Origin: an uncultured Eubacteriales bacterium
GTDB lineage: Bacteria > Bacillota > Clostridia > Oscillospirales > QAMX01
Reading direction: 5' to 3'
Length of the DNA: 14,701 bases
Assembly: GCA_900551265.1 (NCBI GenBank)
Contig: URVL01000045.1
Coordinates: forward strand, 1-14,701
Positions 7,319 through 14,701 of the stretch are shown piece after piece (position 1 is the first letter of the stretch; each line of letters opens with the position of its first letter). The notes under the pieces are model-generated. The model searched no databases and had not been told where the DNA came from. It saw only the letters and a list, made by a program, of their open reading frames with translations. Position numbers and translations under genes: made by a program.

Positions 7319-8614
7319 TTATAACCAGCCCATTTTCCGCGCGACGGGTTTGCCTCCGGAGGGCAGGGACTGATTGCAGCCAGATAAATAGTGTGCGTAG
7401 GCTTCGCTGCCCTTTGCGTAAAAATCCATATCGTAGTCATAACCGGGCGTGGAAGATTTGCGCATTACGAGAATGGGATAGTCCGTACTGCCCGGTACCA
7501 GAGACAGACCGGCGAGAATGGACGGCGTAATGGTAATACGGATTTCAGACTTCTTTTCATAGTAAACGGTGTTTAAGGGATAGTTTTCCTCCAGATGGAC
7601 AAAAGCGCCGGAGGCGTCATATACGCGGATTGCGACAACCGGATCGGGAATGCGCTGCGGATAGGACGGATTTCCAGCTCTTTTCGGAACAGTGCGGCCG
7701 GAAAACGGATAGCCAAAAAAGGAAGGGTTCTGTTTCACCGCCGACTTGCTCAAAAAAATTTCTCCATTATGATGCGGGGAAATCTGAATCACAAAAACAT
7801 CGGAAGCAGGCGACGTATCAATTGACGCAGGCGGTATGGACTGCGCCGATTCTTTCTCAGCAGAGGCGCCGGAAGGCGTCCTTACCGTGCTGGAGAGGTT
7901 GAAAACGATACCGGCGCTTTTTGCCGCCGCACGGGCTGTTTTTTGGGAAACGGCCTGCGCGGGCCTGACCGGAAAAGGAGAAAACAGAGGGGCCGGCGCT
8001 GCGGCCTCCGGCCCTTCCGGCGCTGCCGCACCGGCCGCCGGGGGTGCGTAGGCGTTTTCATCCAGCAAGAGCCCGTTTTGATTCAATTCTTCAAGAAAAT
8101 CTGGCGTCAGGATCTTCGTACAGGACACTTCGGGCGCGAGTAAAGACAGGTAACTTTGAAAGAGCGCGTCGAAGGAGTCCCTGTCCTGCGGGAATTGAAA
8201 CCGCAGGAGTACGCCGCCTTCAAAGTTGGTTTCCAGCCCGCCGGACGTCAGGTTGCTGGAACCATAGTAGGCAGCGGCGCTTTTGTCACCGTAAAAGAGA
8301 TACAGCTTGGGGTGAAAGGTAGAACCATCTGTGTGAAGAATCCGCGTAGAGGTAAAATGTGTCATAATATATCGCAGTGCCTGATAGCTCGTTCCCTTAT
8401 GGTCGATGCCAATGATTGCCTCAGAGGTGTTCCCTCTTGCACGCCACGCCTGGATACGTTCATGCATTTTATAAAAAGGCTGTATCTTTGCAAATGCGGC
8501 AAGACACCGGAAAGAGTGAAAATCTGCGCAGTCAAAGTTGGCATTTAACCAGTCAAGAAGCCGGAAGATTCCCAGGGGCTGCTGAACCGGTTGAACAAAT
8601 TCAATCTCTGGCAT
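7319..8614 (-). CDS. Phospholipase D-fold type II restriction endonuclease, NgoFVII/BfiI family
   Basis: This 431-residue protein would cut unmethylated DNA at a specific site. The N-terminal catalytic half carries a single PLD motif: FHPKLYLFYGD (His101, Lys103), then YYGSSNLTSGG (Asn121) and NFEGG (Glu132). Enzymes of this family dimerise to form one metal-independent active site. Residues about 190-270 are an Ala/Pro/Ser-rich linker. The C-terminal part (about 272-415), with FFGYPFSGR, GNPSYPQRIPDP and strand-rich sequence, resembles the NgoFVII/BfiI B3-like DNA-binding domain. BfiI is somewhat shorter, so the linker is an extra. The start is ATG 8614: AAGGAGG lies 6 bases upstream, while the ATG at 8620 directly abuts it. 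The gene faces the double methyltransferase. No clear own promoter is seen; it lies about 100 bp behind the histidine kinase on the same strand. Confidence 0.87.
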   Translation of the reverse strand: MPEIEFVQPVQQPLGIFRLLDWLNANFDCADFHSFRCLAAFAKIQPFYKMHERIQAWRARGNTSEAIIGIDHKGTSYQALRYIMTHFTSTRILHTDGSTFHPKLYLFYGDKSAAAYYGSSNLTSGGLETNFEGGVLLRFQFPQDRDSFDALFQSYLSLLAPEVSCTKILTPDFLEELNQNGLLLDENAYAPPAAGAAAPEGPEAAAPAPLFSPFPVRPAQAVSQKTARAAAKSAGIVFNLSSTVRTPSGASAEKESAQSIPPASIDTSPASDVFVIQISPHHNGEIFLSKSAVKQNPSFFGYPFSGRTVPKRAGNPSYPQRIPDPVVAIRVYDASGAFVHLEENYPLNTVYYEKKSEIRITITPSILAGLSLVPGSTDYPILVMRKSSTPGYDYDMDFYAKGSEAYAHYLSGCNQSLPSGGKPVARKMGWL

Positions 8615-8657
8615 GGCCATCCTCCTTGAAAGTGTGATGAAATGTTGTTTGCGTTTG

Positions 8658-8699
8658 CCCTGTCCTTTTTGCCGGCATGAAACGTGCAAAGAGACAGGG
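8658..8699 (-). other. Hairpin between the histidine kinase and endonuclease genes
   Basis: CCCTGTC (8658-8664) pairs with GACAGGG (8693-8699), and TTTGC (8668-8672) pairs with GCAAA (8686-8690), with a small bulge between. There is no T-run after it in minus reading, so it is a poor terminator. It could be a leaky terminator, a processing site or a 5' leader structure that sets endonuclease output relative to the upstream operon. Confidence 0.5.
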
Positions 8700-8715
8700 A
8701 TGTCTCATCCGCCGG

Positions 8716-9752
8716 TTAAGGGCACGGCAACGTTACGGTAAAGCGTGAGCCCTCGCCCGGCGCAGTGTCCACCGCGATGCTGCCGCCGCACAGTTCACAA
8801 ATACGCCGTACGATGGAAAGCCCGATCCCATTCCCCTCAGACGCACGGGAGCTGTCCCCCTGATAAAACTTGTCGAAGGCATGATGCAGGGTCTCCTCGT
8901 CCATACCCGGGCCGTGATCCGCAATGCTCACAACCACACGATTGCCCACGCGCGTACAGACGACTTCTACTGTGGCATCCCGTTCGCTGAATTTTATGGC
9001 GTTGCTGAGCAGATTGACCCATACTTGCGACAAAAGCTCCTCATTTGTGCGATAGTTCACTTCATCCAACTGCAGGTCGAATGTAATCTCCTTTTCGCTC
9101 CACTGTTTCTCCAGAAGCAGGATGCAGCTGCGAAGCTGTTCATCGAGAGAAAATTCCGTCTTGTTTGTAACGATTTGCTGATTTTCCAGCCGCGAGAGCA
9201 GCAGCACATTTGTGGAAAGGCGGGACAGCCGTTCCGATTCACGTACGATGATATCGAGGTATTCCCGGCGCTGTTTGTCTGTGAGAGAATCGCGTGCAAG
9301 CTGGCGCGCAAAACCGCGAATGGAGACAATAGGCGTTTTAAACTCATGGGAAAAACTGTCGATAAAGTCGTTGCGGAACATCTCAATGCCGCTTAAGTCT
9401 TCCGCCATGTGGTTAAAACTTTCCTGCAGGGCAACGAGCTCTTCCGGCCCGCGCGAGACCGGGACGCGGACGGAGAAGTCCCCCCCGGACACCGCGTCAA
9501 GCGCCTGGCTGAGACGGCGTATCGGCCGTAAAAACTTCGAACCGACGAGCATGGAGAGGAATGTGCCGAGCAATACGCTGCCGACAATCAGCATGATCGG
9601 GATAATGGTTGCCATATATGCCGGCGGGATCATGCCGAACCGTCGCGCAAGCAGGAATACGCAGGCTGCAATGATGCCGGAAACCGTCATGATCAGGAAT
9701 ACAAACAGCGTCAGCGCAATGCGCAGCGAGCCAATGTGCCGGTGCTGTTTTT

Positions 9753-9756
<4 letters not shown>
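8716..9756 (-). CDS. Sensor histidine kinase, short-loop (intramembrane-sensing) type
   Basis: This 346-residue membrane kinase has two helices (about 13-37 and 49-71) joined by only some 11 residues (RRFGMIPPAYM), so no extracellular sensor domain exists. A HAMP region follows (about 70-122). The phosphorylated His137 is in SFSHEFKTP. ATPase motifs are the N box WVNLLSNAIKFS (247-257), G1 DHGPGMD (280-286), F box FDKFYQG and G2 GNGIGLS (308-314). All catalytic elements are present. The start codon overlaps the stop of the upstream response regulator gene as ATGA, which implies coupled translation. Kinases with such short loops usually sense stress through a partner transporter, as BceS does with BceAB. 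The ABC exporter encoded divergently next to it is a natural candidate, but it is a fused ATPase-permease and not a classic Bce pair. The signal is unknown. Confidence 0.94.
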
Positions 9757-10427
<671 letters not shown>

Positions 10428-10501
10428 GCTTTAACGACCTTTCCTAAAATTCAAGACAACTTGCCGCCAGATAGCGGCATATGTGGGCGTATCCCCCTTT
10501 T

Positions 10502-10530
10502 ATTATACCGGATTCCCCGTGTGAACGCAA
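10502..10530 (-). promoter_or_regulatory. Promoter of the response regulator-kinase operon
   Basis: In minus reading, TTGCGT (10530-10525) and a perfect TATAAT (10507-10502) are 17 bp apart. The predicted start is near 10495, giving a leader of about 68 bases that contains a small TGCCGC/GCGGCA hairpin (10462-10479). The -35 lies inside the operator-like repeat. Confidence 0.8.
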
Positions 10531-10583
10531 TGTAAAGAAAGCTTGGACAAAGTGCCGCCGCAGAAATTTATATTGCGTTTAAA
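10520..10583. promoter_or_regulatory. Paired operator in the divergent regulator/exporter intergenic region
   Basis: AACGCAATGTAAA (10524-10536) and TTTATATTGCGTT (10567-10579) are inverted copies with one mismatch, 30 bp apart. Each arm reads toward its own gene as a tandem site: TTTACA-TTGCG-TTCACA on the minus strand (10536-10520) and TTTATA-TTGCG-TTTAAA on the plus strand (10567-10583). Half-sites are 11 bp apart in both, the spacing used by OmpR/PhoB-family dimers. The neighbouring response regulator is the obvious candidate ligand (inference). Confidence 0.6.
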
Positions 10584-10598
10584 AAGAGAGGATAAAAT
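10578..10598 (+). promoter_or_regulatory. Probable activator-type promoter of the ABC transporter gene
   Basis: TAAAAT (10593-10598) lies 9 bp after the last operator half-site TTTAAA (10578-10583). There is no good -35 at 17 bp, as in promoters where a PhoB-type activator replaces it. An alternative is TGGACA (10544-10549) with TTTATA (10567-10572), 17 bp apart. The sequence does not decide between them. Confidence 0.4.
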
Positions 10599-10629
10599 TT
10601 TCCCATTGTTAGAATAAGGAGCGAAACCG

Positions 10630-13233
10630 ATGCTGATACTCAAAAACATCACGAAAGAATACATAGTCGGCGAAGAACACATCCACGCGTTGCGCGGGAT
10701 TGAGATTGCGTTCCGCGAAAACGAGTTCGTCTCGATCCTGGGACCGTCCGGCTGCGGCAAGACGACGCTTTTAAACATCATCGGCGGGCTGGACCAGTAC
10801 ACCGCCGGCGACCTGTCTGTGGGCGGACGCTCGACAAAGGATTTCCGGGACCGTGATTGGGACGCATACCGCAATCACAGGGTTGGATTTGTGTTTCAAA
10901 ATTACAATCTGATCCCACATCAGACCGTCCTCTCAAACGTTGAGCTTGCGCTGACGCTTTCCGGCGTATCCAAGTCCGAGCGCCGCCGCAGGGCACGCGA
11001 GGCGCTGGAAAAGGTTGGCCTCGGCGACCAGGTGAACAAGCGTCCGAATCAGATGTCCGGCGGGCAGATGCAGCGTGTCGCCATTGCCCGCGCACTTGTC
11101 AACGATCCGGACATCCTGCTCGCGGACGAACCGACCGGCGCGCTCGATACGGAAACCAGCGTGCAGGTCATGGACATTTTAAAAGAAGTCGCACGCGACC
11201 GCCTGGTGATTATGGTTACGCACAACCCGGAGCTTGCCGAACGGTATTCCACGCGCATTGTGCGTCTGCTCGACGGTCAGATCATGGATGACACCAATCC
11301 CTATGACGGAACGCCGGAGCAGGGAAAACCGGCGCGGGCGCATGAATCATTGCGGCATCACTCCATGTCCTATTTCACCGCGCTTTCTTTGAGCCTTAAT
11401 AACCTCATGACGAAAAAGGCGCGTACCTTCCTGACCGCGTTTGCCGGGAGTATCGGCATCATCGGCATTGCGCTGATTCTGTCGCTGTCCTCGGGATTCC
11501 AGAATTATATCTCTAAAGTTGAGGAGGACACCCTTTCCTCCTATCCGCTCACCATTGAGGCCGAGACGGTGGATATGACGAGCCTGATGCAAACTATTTT
11601 GGGCGCGGTTCAGCCCGATGAGGCAGAACACGAGGAGGGGTACGTCTACTCCAACAACATTATGTCTGAGATGATGAACGCCATGGCTGCCGAGATCCAG
11701 TCAAATGATATTGCGGCATTTCTTGCCTATATTGAGGAGGAAGAAAACGGCGTTTTAGAGCTGGCAAATGATATTCAGTACAGTTACGACATTGATCTCA
11801 ATATTTATGCGTCCGATACGTCGGACGGCGTAGTACAGGTAAACCCCAGTACGCTTTTTCAGGAGATGTACGGCACGTCCGGCGAGTCCGGCGCCATGGC
11901 ATCCGGCAATCTGGAATCCTGGCAGGAGCTTTTGGGGAATCAGACGCTGCTGGAATCTCAGTACGAGGTGTTAGCCGGAGAGTGGCCGGACGCTTACAAC
12001 GAAGTGGTGCTCGTTGTCGACCGGGATAATGAAATGACCGACCTGGCGCTTTATTCGCTCGGCCTGCGCGATCAGGAGGAACTCTCTGAGCTGATGGCGG
12101 CCGTCAGACGGGGAGAGACGGTCGAGACGGAAGAAATGCGGTTCTCCTATGAAGAGTTGCTGGACATGTCCTACCGGTTGGTGCTCACCCCGCAATACTA
12201 TGCATACGACGAGGAATCCGGCGCTTGGCTCGACCAGCGTGAGGATGAGGACTACATGAAAGCGCTCCTGGATACCTGTCCGGAGATCCGCGTTGTGGGT
12301 ATCATCCGTCCGACTGAAGAGGCCGTTGCCACCGCCATGAGCGGCAGCGTCGGTTACACGCATGCGCTCGTCGAGTATGTAATTGAGGAGACAAACGCCT
12401 CCGAACTCGTCCTCGCGCAGCAGGAGGATCCGGAAACGGATGTATTCACGGGCCTGCCGTTTACCGACGGCGGAGACGAAAGTGTGGAGGAGCCCGCGGC
12501 ATTTGACCCGTCCACCCTTACGCCGGAGCAGCAGGCGTACCTCGCCTCTCTGACGGATGAGGAACGCGAAGCCCTCCTCGCAGAGTATATGGCGCCGCAG
12601 ACCTCTGAGGCGACCTACGAGAGTAACTTGGAAGCACTCGGTGTTGCGGATCTCGAGACGCCGTCACGGATTTCTATCTATCCGGTCGATTTCGAGGCAA
12701 AAGAGCAGTTGGTTGAACGAATTAACGATTATAACCGCGCGCAGACGGAGGCGGGCCGCGAGGAATCCGTGATCAATTATACAGACTACGTTGGCCTGAT
12801 GATGTCCTCTGTCAGCACAATTATCAATACGATCTCCTATGTACTCATTGCGTTTGTAGCAATTTCACTTGTGGTGTCGTCTATCATGATCGGCGTAATT
12901 ACCTATATCTCCGTGCTTGAACGCACCAAAGAAATTGGTATTTTGCGCGCCATCGGCGCCTCAAAGCGCGATATTTCCCGCGTCTTCAATGCGGAGACGC
13001 TGATAGTCGGCTTTGTATCGGGCATGCTTGGGATCCTGGTCACGGTGTTATTGTGTATTCCCGTGAACCTGATTATCAAAGCGCTGGCGAATATTTCAGA
13101 TGTTGCGCAGCTTCCCCTGGCGGGCGGCATTATCCTGGTTGCGATCAGCATGCTTTTGACGTTCATTGCCGGCCTGATTCCCTCCCGAATTGCAGCAAAG
13201 AAGGATCCTGTGGTTGCACTGCGGACGGAGTAG
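10630..13233 (+). CDS. ABC exporter with fused ATPase and FtsX/MacB-type permease
   Basis: This 867-residue half transporter would use ATP to drive a mechanotransmission-type machine at the membrane. The ATPase domain (1-225) has Walker A GPSGCGKT (38-45), a Q-loop VFQNYN, signature MSGGQMQRVAIARAL (142-156), Walker B ILLADEPTGALD and His198. The permease part has one helix (about 265-290), a large extracytoplasmic domain of some 430 residues (about 291-725), then three helices (about 728-762, 785-818, 828-852). The cytoplasmic ERTKEIGILRAIGASKRDI is the FtsX-family coupling segment. The outer domain is very acidic with a TPEQQAYLASLTDEERE repeat-like stretch. AAGGAG precedes the ATG by 8 bases. 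It is divergent from the two-component genes, which likely control it. Roles could be antimicrobial peptide resistance, lipoprotein export or envelope control; the substrate is unknown. Confidence 0.94.
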   Translation: MLILKNITKEYIVGEEHIHALRGIEIAFRENEFVSILGPSGCGKTTLLNIIGGLDQYTAGDLSVGGRSTKDFRDRDWDAYRNHRVGFVFQNYNLIPHQTVLSNVELALTLSGVSKSERRRRAREALEKVGLGDQVNKRPNQMSGGQMQRVAIARALVNDPDILLADEPTGALDTETSVQVMDILKEVARDRLVIMVTHNPELAERYSTRIVRLLDGQIMDDTNPYDGTPEQGKPARAHESLRHHSMSYFTALSLSLNNLMTKKARTFLTAFAGSIGIIGIALILSLSSGFQNYISKVEEDTLSSYPLTIEAETVDMTSLMQTILGAVQPDEAEHEEGYVYSNNIMSEMMNAMAAEIQSNDIAAFLAYIEEEENGVLELANDIQYSYDIDLNIYASDTSDGVVQVNPSTLFQEMYGTSGESGAMASGNLESWQELLGNQTLLESQYEVLAGEWPDAYNEVVLVVDRDNEMTDLALYSLGLRDQEELSELMAAVRRGETVETEEMRFSYEELLDMSYRLVLTPQYYAYDEESGAWLDQREDEDYMKALLDTCPEIRVVGIIRPTEEAVATAMSGSVGYTHALVEYVIEETNASELVLAQQEDPETDVFTGLPFTDGGDESVEEPAAFDPSTLTPEQQAYLASLTDEEREALLAEYMAPQTSEATYESNLEALGVADLETPSRISIYPVDFEAKEQLVERINDYNRAQTEAGREESVINYTDYVGLMMSSVSTIINTISYVLIAFVAISLVVSSIMIGVITYISVLERTKEIGILRAIGASKRDISRVFNAETLIVGFVSGMLGILVTVLLCIPVNLIIKALANISDVAQLPLAGGIILVAISMLLTFIAGLIPSRIAAKKDPVVALRTE

Positions 13234-13314
13234 GATCATTCCATTTCTTTATCAAAGAAACGGGAGTGTTGGATATGGCGCTTGCTCCGCGCAGACCGTC
13301 GACATAGCAAGCAG

Positions 13315-13398
13315 GACAGCTATGGCTGGCAACAGCCCATCACCCGTGAGGCCATCGCCACCGTGCTTTATCACTTTAAGGAATATTTGGGAAAGTAA
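13315..13398 (+). pseudogene. Short coding-like remnant, possibly SLH-like C-terminus
   Basis: The frame reading DSYGWQQPITREAIATVLYH, then FKEYLGK and a TAA (13396-13398), looks like natural protein sequence. ITREAIATVLYHF resembles the ITREQ-A-LYR core of S-layer homology motifs, but a flavodoxin-like C-terminus is also possible. No start codon with a ribosome site precedes it. The frame is open right back to the ABC gene stop at 13231-13233, with unconvincing sequence before position 13315. It is probably the tail of a deleted gene. Confidence 0.35.
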
Positions 13399-13406
13399 AT
13401 AGAAGA

Positions 13407-13448
13407 AACACCCATTCTGATCTGTATCAGAATGGGTGTTCTTTTTTT
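13407..13448 (+). terminator. Strong rho-independent terminator
   Basis: AACACCCATTCTGAT (13407-13421) pairs perfectly with ATCAGAATGGGTGTT (13426-13440) around CTGT, followed by C and seven Ts. It ends transcripts from the ABC gene and the short remnant after it. Confidence 0.95.
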
Positions 13449-13464
13449 ATGCCGGCGCGTCCGT

Positions 13465-13488
13465 TTTTCGTTAGCATTTTCATTAGCA
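13465..13488. repeat. Tandem 12-bp direct repeat with TTAGCA
   Basis: TTTTCGTTAGCA (13465-13476) is followed at once by TTTTCATTAGCA (13477-13488), with one mismatch. The second copy runs into the inverted repeat that overlaps the recombinase remnant's end. It could be a recombinase or regulator binding array. Confidence 0.6.
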
Positions 13489-13511
13489 CTTTTGATTTGA
13501 AAAGTGCTAAT
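13482..13511. repeat. Perfect 12-bp inverted repeat, CIRCE-like
   Basis: ATTAGCACTTTT (13482-13493) and AAAAGTGCTAAT (13500-13511) are exact inverted copies around GATTTG. The outer bases resemble the HrcA-binding CIRCE element (TTAGCACTC-N9-GAGTGCTAA), but the inner C/G pair is T/A and the spacer is 10. It overlaps the last codon of the recombinase remnant and no chaperone gene is near, so a mobile-element end or hairpin is more likely. Confidence 0.6.
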
Positions 13512-14339
13512 TTACAGGAATATCTGCGTGATACAACGCAAGACACAAATTAAAAAAGTTGGCTTTTTTATTTGGTGCCACAGAGCATCCTATAACCGAA
13601 CCGTTTACCTCATCAAGTGTAATGGCAGCATTTGCCTTGTTGTAATTAACGATCAAAACCAATTTATCGTCACGTATACTGCATGTACGAAGCTGTCAAT
13701 GAGTCTTTGCCTATGGCCTTTTTTCGTTACTTCCATACTGCGGAATCTTTGCAGCCAGAATATCAGTCCCTCTTTGGTAAGAGGAGGATGTTTTATCTCT
13801 TCTTTGATGAGCTTTAATTCTTTTTTTGGTGTTTTCATAGTTTGCCACACGGAGCACAATAGCCGCAATGTCTTCCATCACATCATCCTGCATCAGCATC
13901 TTCTTTGTGTACTGAACAGCCATATCTTCTATCCATTCTTTTCTGACCGTCTTTTTGCCGCAGGAGTGCCTGTACTTAGCGTTGTTGCATTTATAGTATC
14001 GGTGCACCGTACCATTTCTGCCCGTACCGCTTTCACCTGTCAGATAGACGCCGCATTTGCCACAGAACCGTTTTGTTGTCAGCAGATAGTCGTCATCGGC
14101 CTTATGCCTTGCGGCAGCTTTTTGTTTTTCTGTAACTGCTCCTGCACACTGTTGAACAGATTTTTCGGTACAATCGGCGGTATACCATCCTCGTGAACAA
14201 TATCTCGGAATCTGTGCTCACCTATATATCGCCTGTTTTTCAGCAGGTTTGTCACAATGTTGATCGTAATTTTCGACCCAAGTGAAGTGGTCACTCCTTT
14301 TTCGTTCAACAAATTTACGATCTGCTTAATGGCCTTTTG
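13507..14339 (-). pseudogene. Large serine recombinase remnant (frameshifted, N-terminus missing)
   Basis: Four pieces in shifting frames spell the C-terminal two-thirds of a Clostridia-type large serine recombinase. Piece one (14339-14120) is the recombinase domain, with LNEKGVTTSLGSKI, NRRYIGEHRF and GIPPIVPKNLF. After a shift in an A-run (14119-14123), piece two is the zinc ribbon LLTTKRFCGKCG with GESGTGRNG and KKTVRKEWIEDMAV. Near 13820-13840 a second shift leads to PPLTKEGLIFWLQRFR and RLIDSFVHAVYV. The coiled-coil stretch usually between these is much shorter than in relatives as I recall them. A third shift near 13671-13677 gives DDKLVLIVNYNKANAAITLDE and a TAG at 13507-13509. The catalytic resolvase domain with its Ser is absent, and an in-frame stop lies at 14340-14342. 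It cannot be active. Confidence 0.85.
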
Positions 14340-14348
14340 TTAGAAACA

Positions 14349-14701
14349 TTATCCTATTCCGGAGAAGCGCTCAAAGAATGCTTTTAGCTTATCAATCACG
14401 CCCTGCTTCTTTTCCGCACGATTTCCACCGCCAAAACGGGACATTGGGGGAAGAAACTTATCAATGGTCGTGCCGATCGTTTTTACTGAGCCGTCACGGA
14501 AAGATGCTTCAATAAACTTTCTCGTTTCCGCATCTTTCAGATTTTCCTCTTTGATGATGGCGGAGAGCTGCCGCTCCTTTTCTTCCGCAACAAAGGCACA
14601 CCATTCCAGCATCACATCGTCTACATCGTTGATGCCGGCGATAAAGGTTTCGATAAGAGCCTTTTTGCTGCGCAGTTCCGGGCTGGCGTCCACAGCCTTA
14701 C
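14349..14701 (-). CDS. hsdR: Type I restriction enzyme R subunit, C-terminal end (start outside window)
   Basis: About 117 residues are visible, open to the window edge and ending in a TAA at 14349-14351. KAVDASPELRSKKALIETFI, WCAFVAEEKERQLSAII, LKDAETRKFIEASFRDG, GTTIDKFLPPMSRFGGG and KLKAFFERFSGIG match the helical C-terminal domain of HsdR proteins, which docks the motor subunit to the methyltransferase. The catalytic nuclease and helicase parts lie beyond the edge. The stop looks native because the FFERFxGIG end is usual for the family. The recombinase remnant begins only about 10 bp after the stop, so a deletion or insertion boundary lies here. Whether hsdM and hsdS are present cannot be seen. 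Confidence 0.88.
   Translation of the reverse strand, partial: KAVDASPELRSKKALIETFIAGINDVDDVMLEWCAFVAEEKERQLSAIIKEENLKDAETRKFIEASFRDGSVKTIGTTIDKFLPPMSRFGGGNRAEKKQGVIDKLKAFFERFSGIG

Noticed and set aside
8615..8689. N-terminal extension of the endonuclease by 25 residues
   Set aside because: There is no ribosome site for the upstream start, while AAGGAGG sits 6 bases before the ATG at 8614.
10462..10479. TGCCGC/GCGGCA hairpin in the response regulator leader as a riboswitch or attenuator
   Set aside because: A 6-bp stem alone, without alternative pairing or a T-run, is too little to support a regulatory RNA.
13482..13511. HrcA-binding CIRCE element
   Set aside because: The inner bases and spacer length differ from the consensus and no heat-shock gene follows on either strand; it is kept only as an inverted repeat.
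13504..14196. 230-codon open frame on the plus strand
   Set aside because: It lies opposite the recombinase remnant and has no recognisable domain; the minus strand pieces clearly match a recombinase.

Overview
The window reads like a chromosomal stretch from a gut-type Clostridia (Bacillota), perhaps Oscillospirales. The basis is medium-to-high G+C, AGGAGG-type ribosome binding sites, a lipoprotein phosphatase, a two-helix histidine kinase beside an FtsX-type ABC exporter, and a Clostridia-style large serine recombinase remnant. This taxonomic guess is inference. No rRNA, tRNA or CRISPR array was seen.

Left part (1-4202, all minus strand): a secreted or lipid-anchored alkaline phosphatase cut by the window edge, preceded by a possible Pho-type operator. 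Next comes a two-gene carbohydrate unit: a ThuA-like protein followed by a glycoside hydrolase family 3 enzyme. It is driven by a near-consensus promoter (TTGACA-17-TAAAAT) and closed by a strong terminator.

Middle part (4381-8614): a compact type II restriction-modification system. A 939-residue protein holds two complete N4-cytosine-type DNA methyltransferase units in one chain. Convergent to it is a phospholipase D-fold restriction endonuclease of the NgoFVII/BfiI family. The two genes share a bidirectional terminator. The methyltransferase promoter sits inside a perfect 14-bp inverted repeat that brackets the -10 box, which suggests tight (auto)regulation. Two methyltransferase domains fit an asymmetric target whose strands need separate protection, as in BfiI.

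Right-middle part (8716-13233): a response regulator and a histidine kinase overlap by ATGA. They are transcribed divergently from a large ABC ATPase-permease fusion. The shared intergenic region has an inverted repeat, each arm of which contains 11-bp-spaced half-sites typical of OmpR/PhoB-family regulators. The likely circuit is that the sensor pair controls the exporter and itself.

Right end (13234-14701): a short coding-like fragment, a strong terminator, a cluster of TTAGCA repeats, a frameshifted and internally shortened serine recombinase remnant, and the C-terminus of a type I restriction subunit (HsdR) running off the window. The window therefore holds parts of two restriction systems and one dead mobile element, which is a defence-island flavour.
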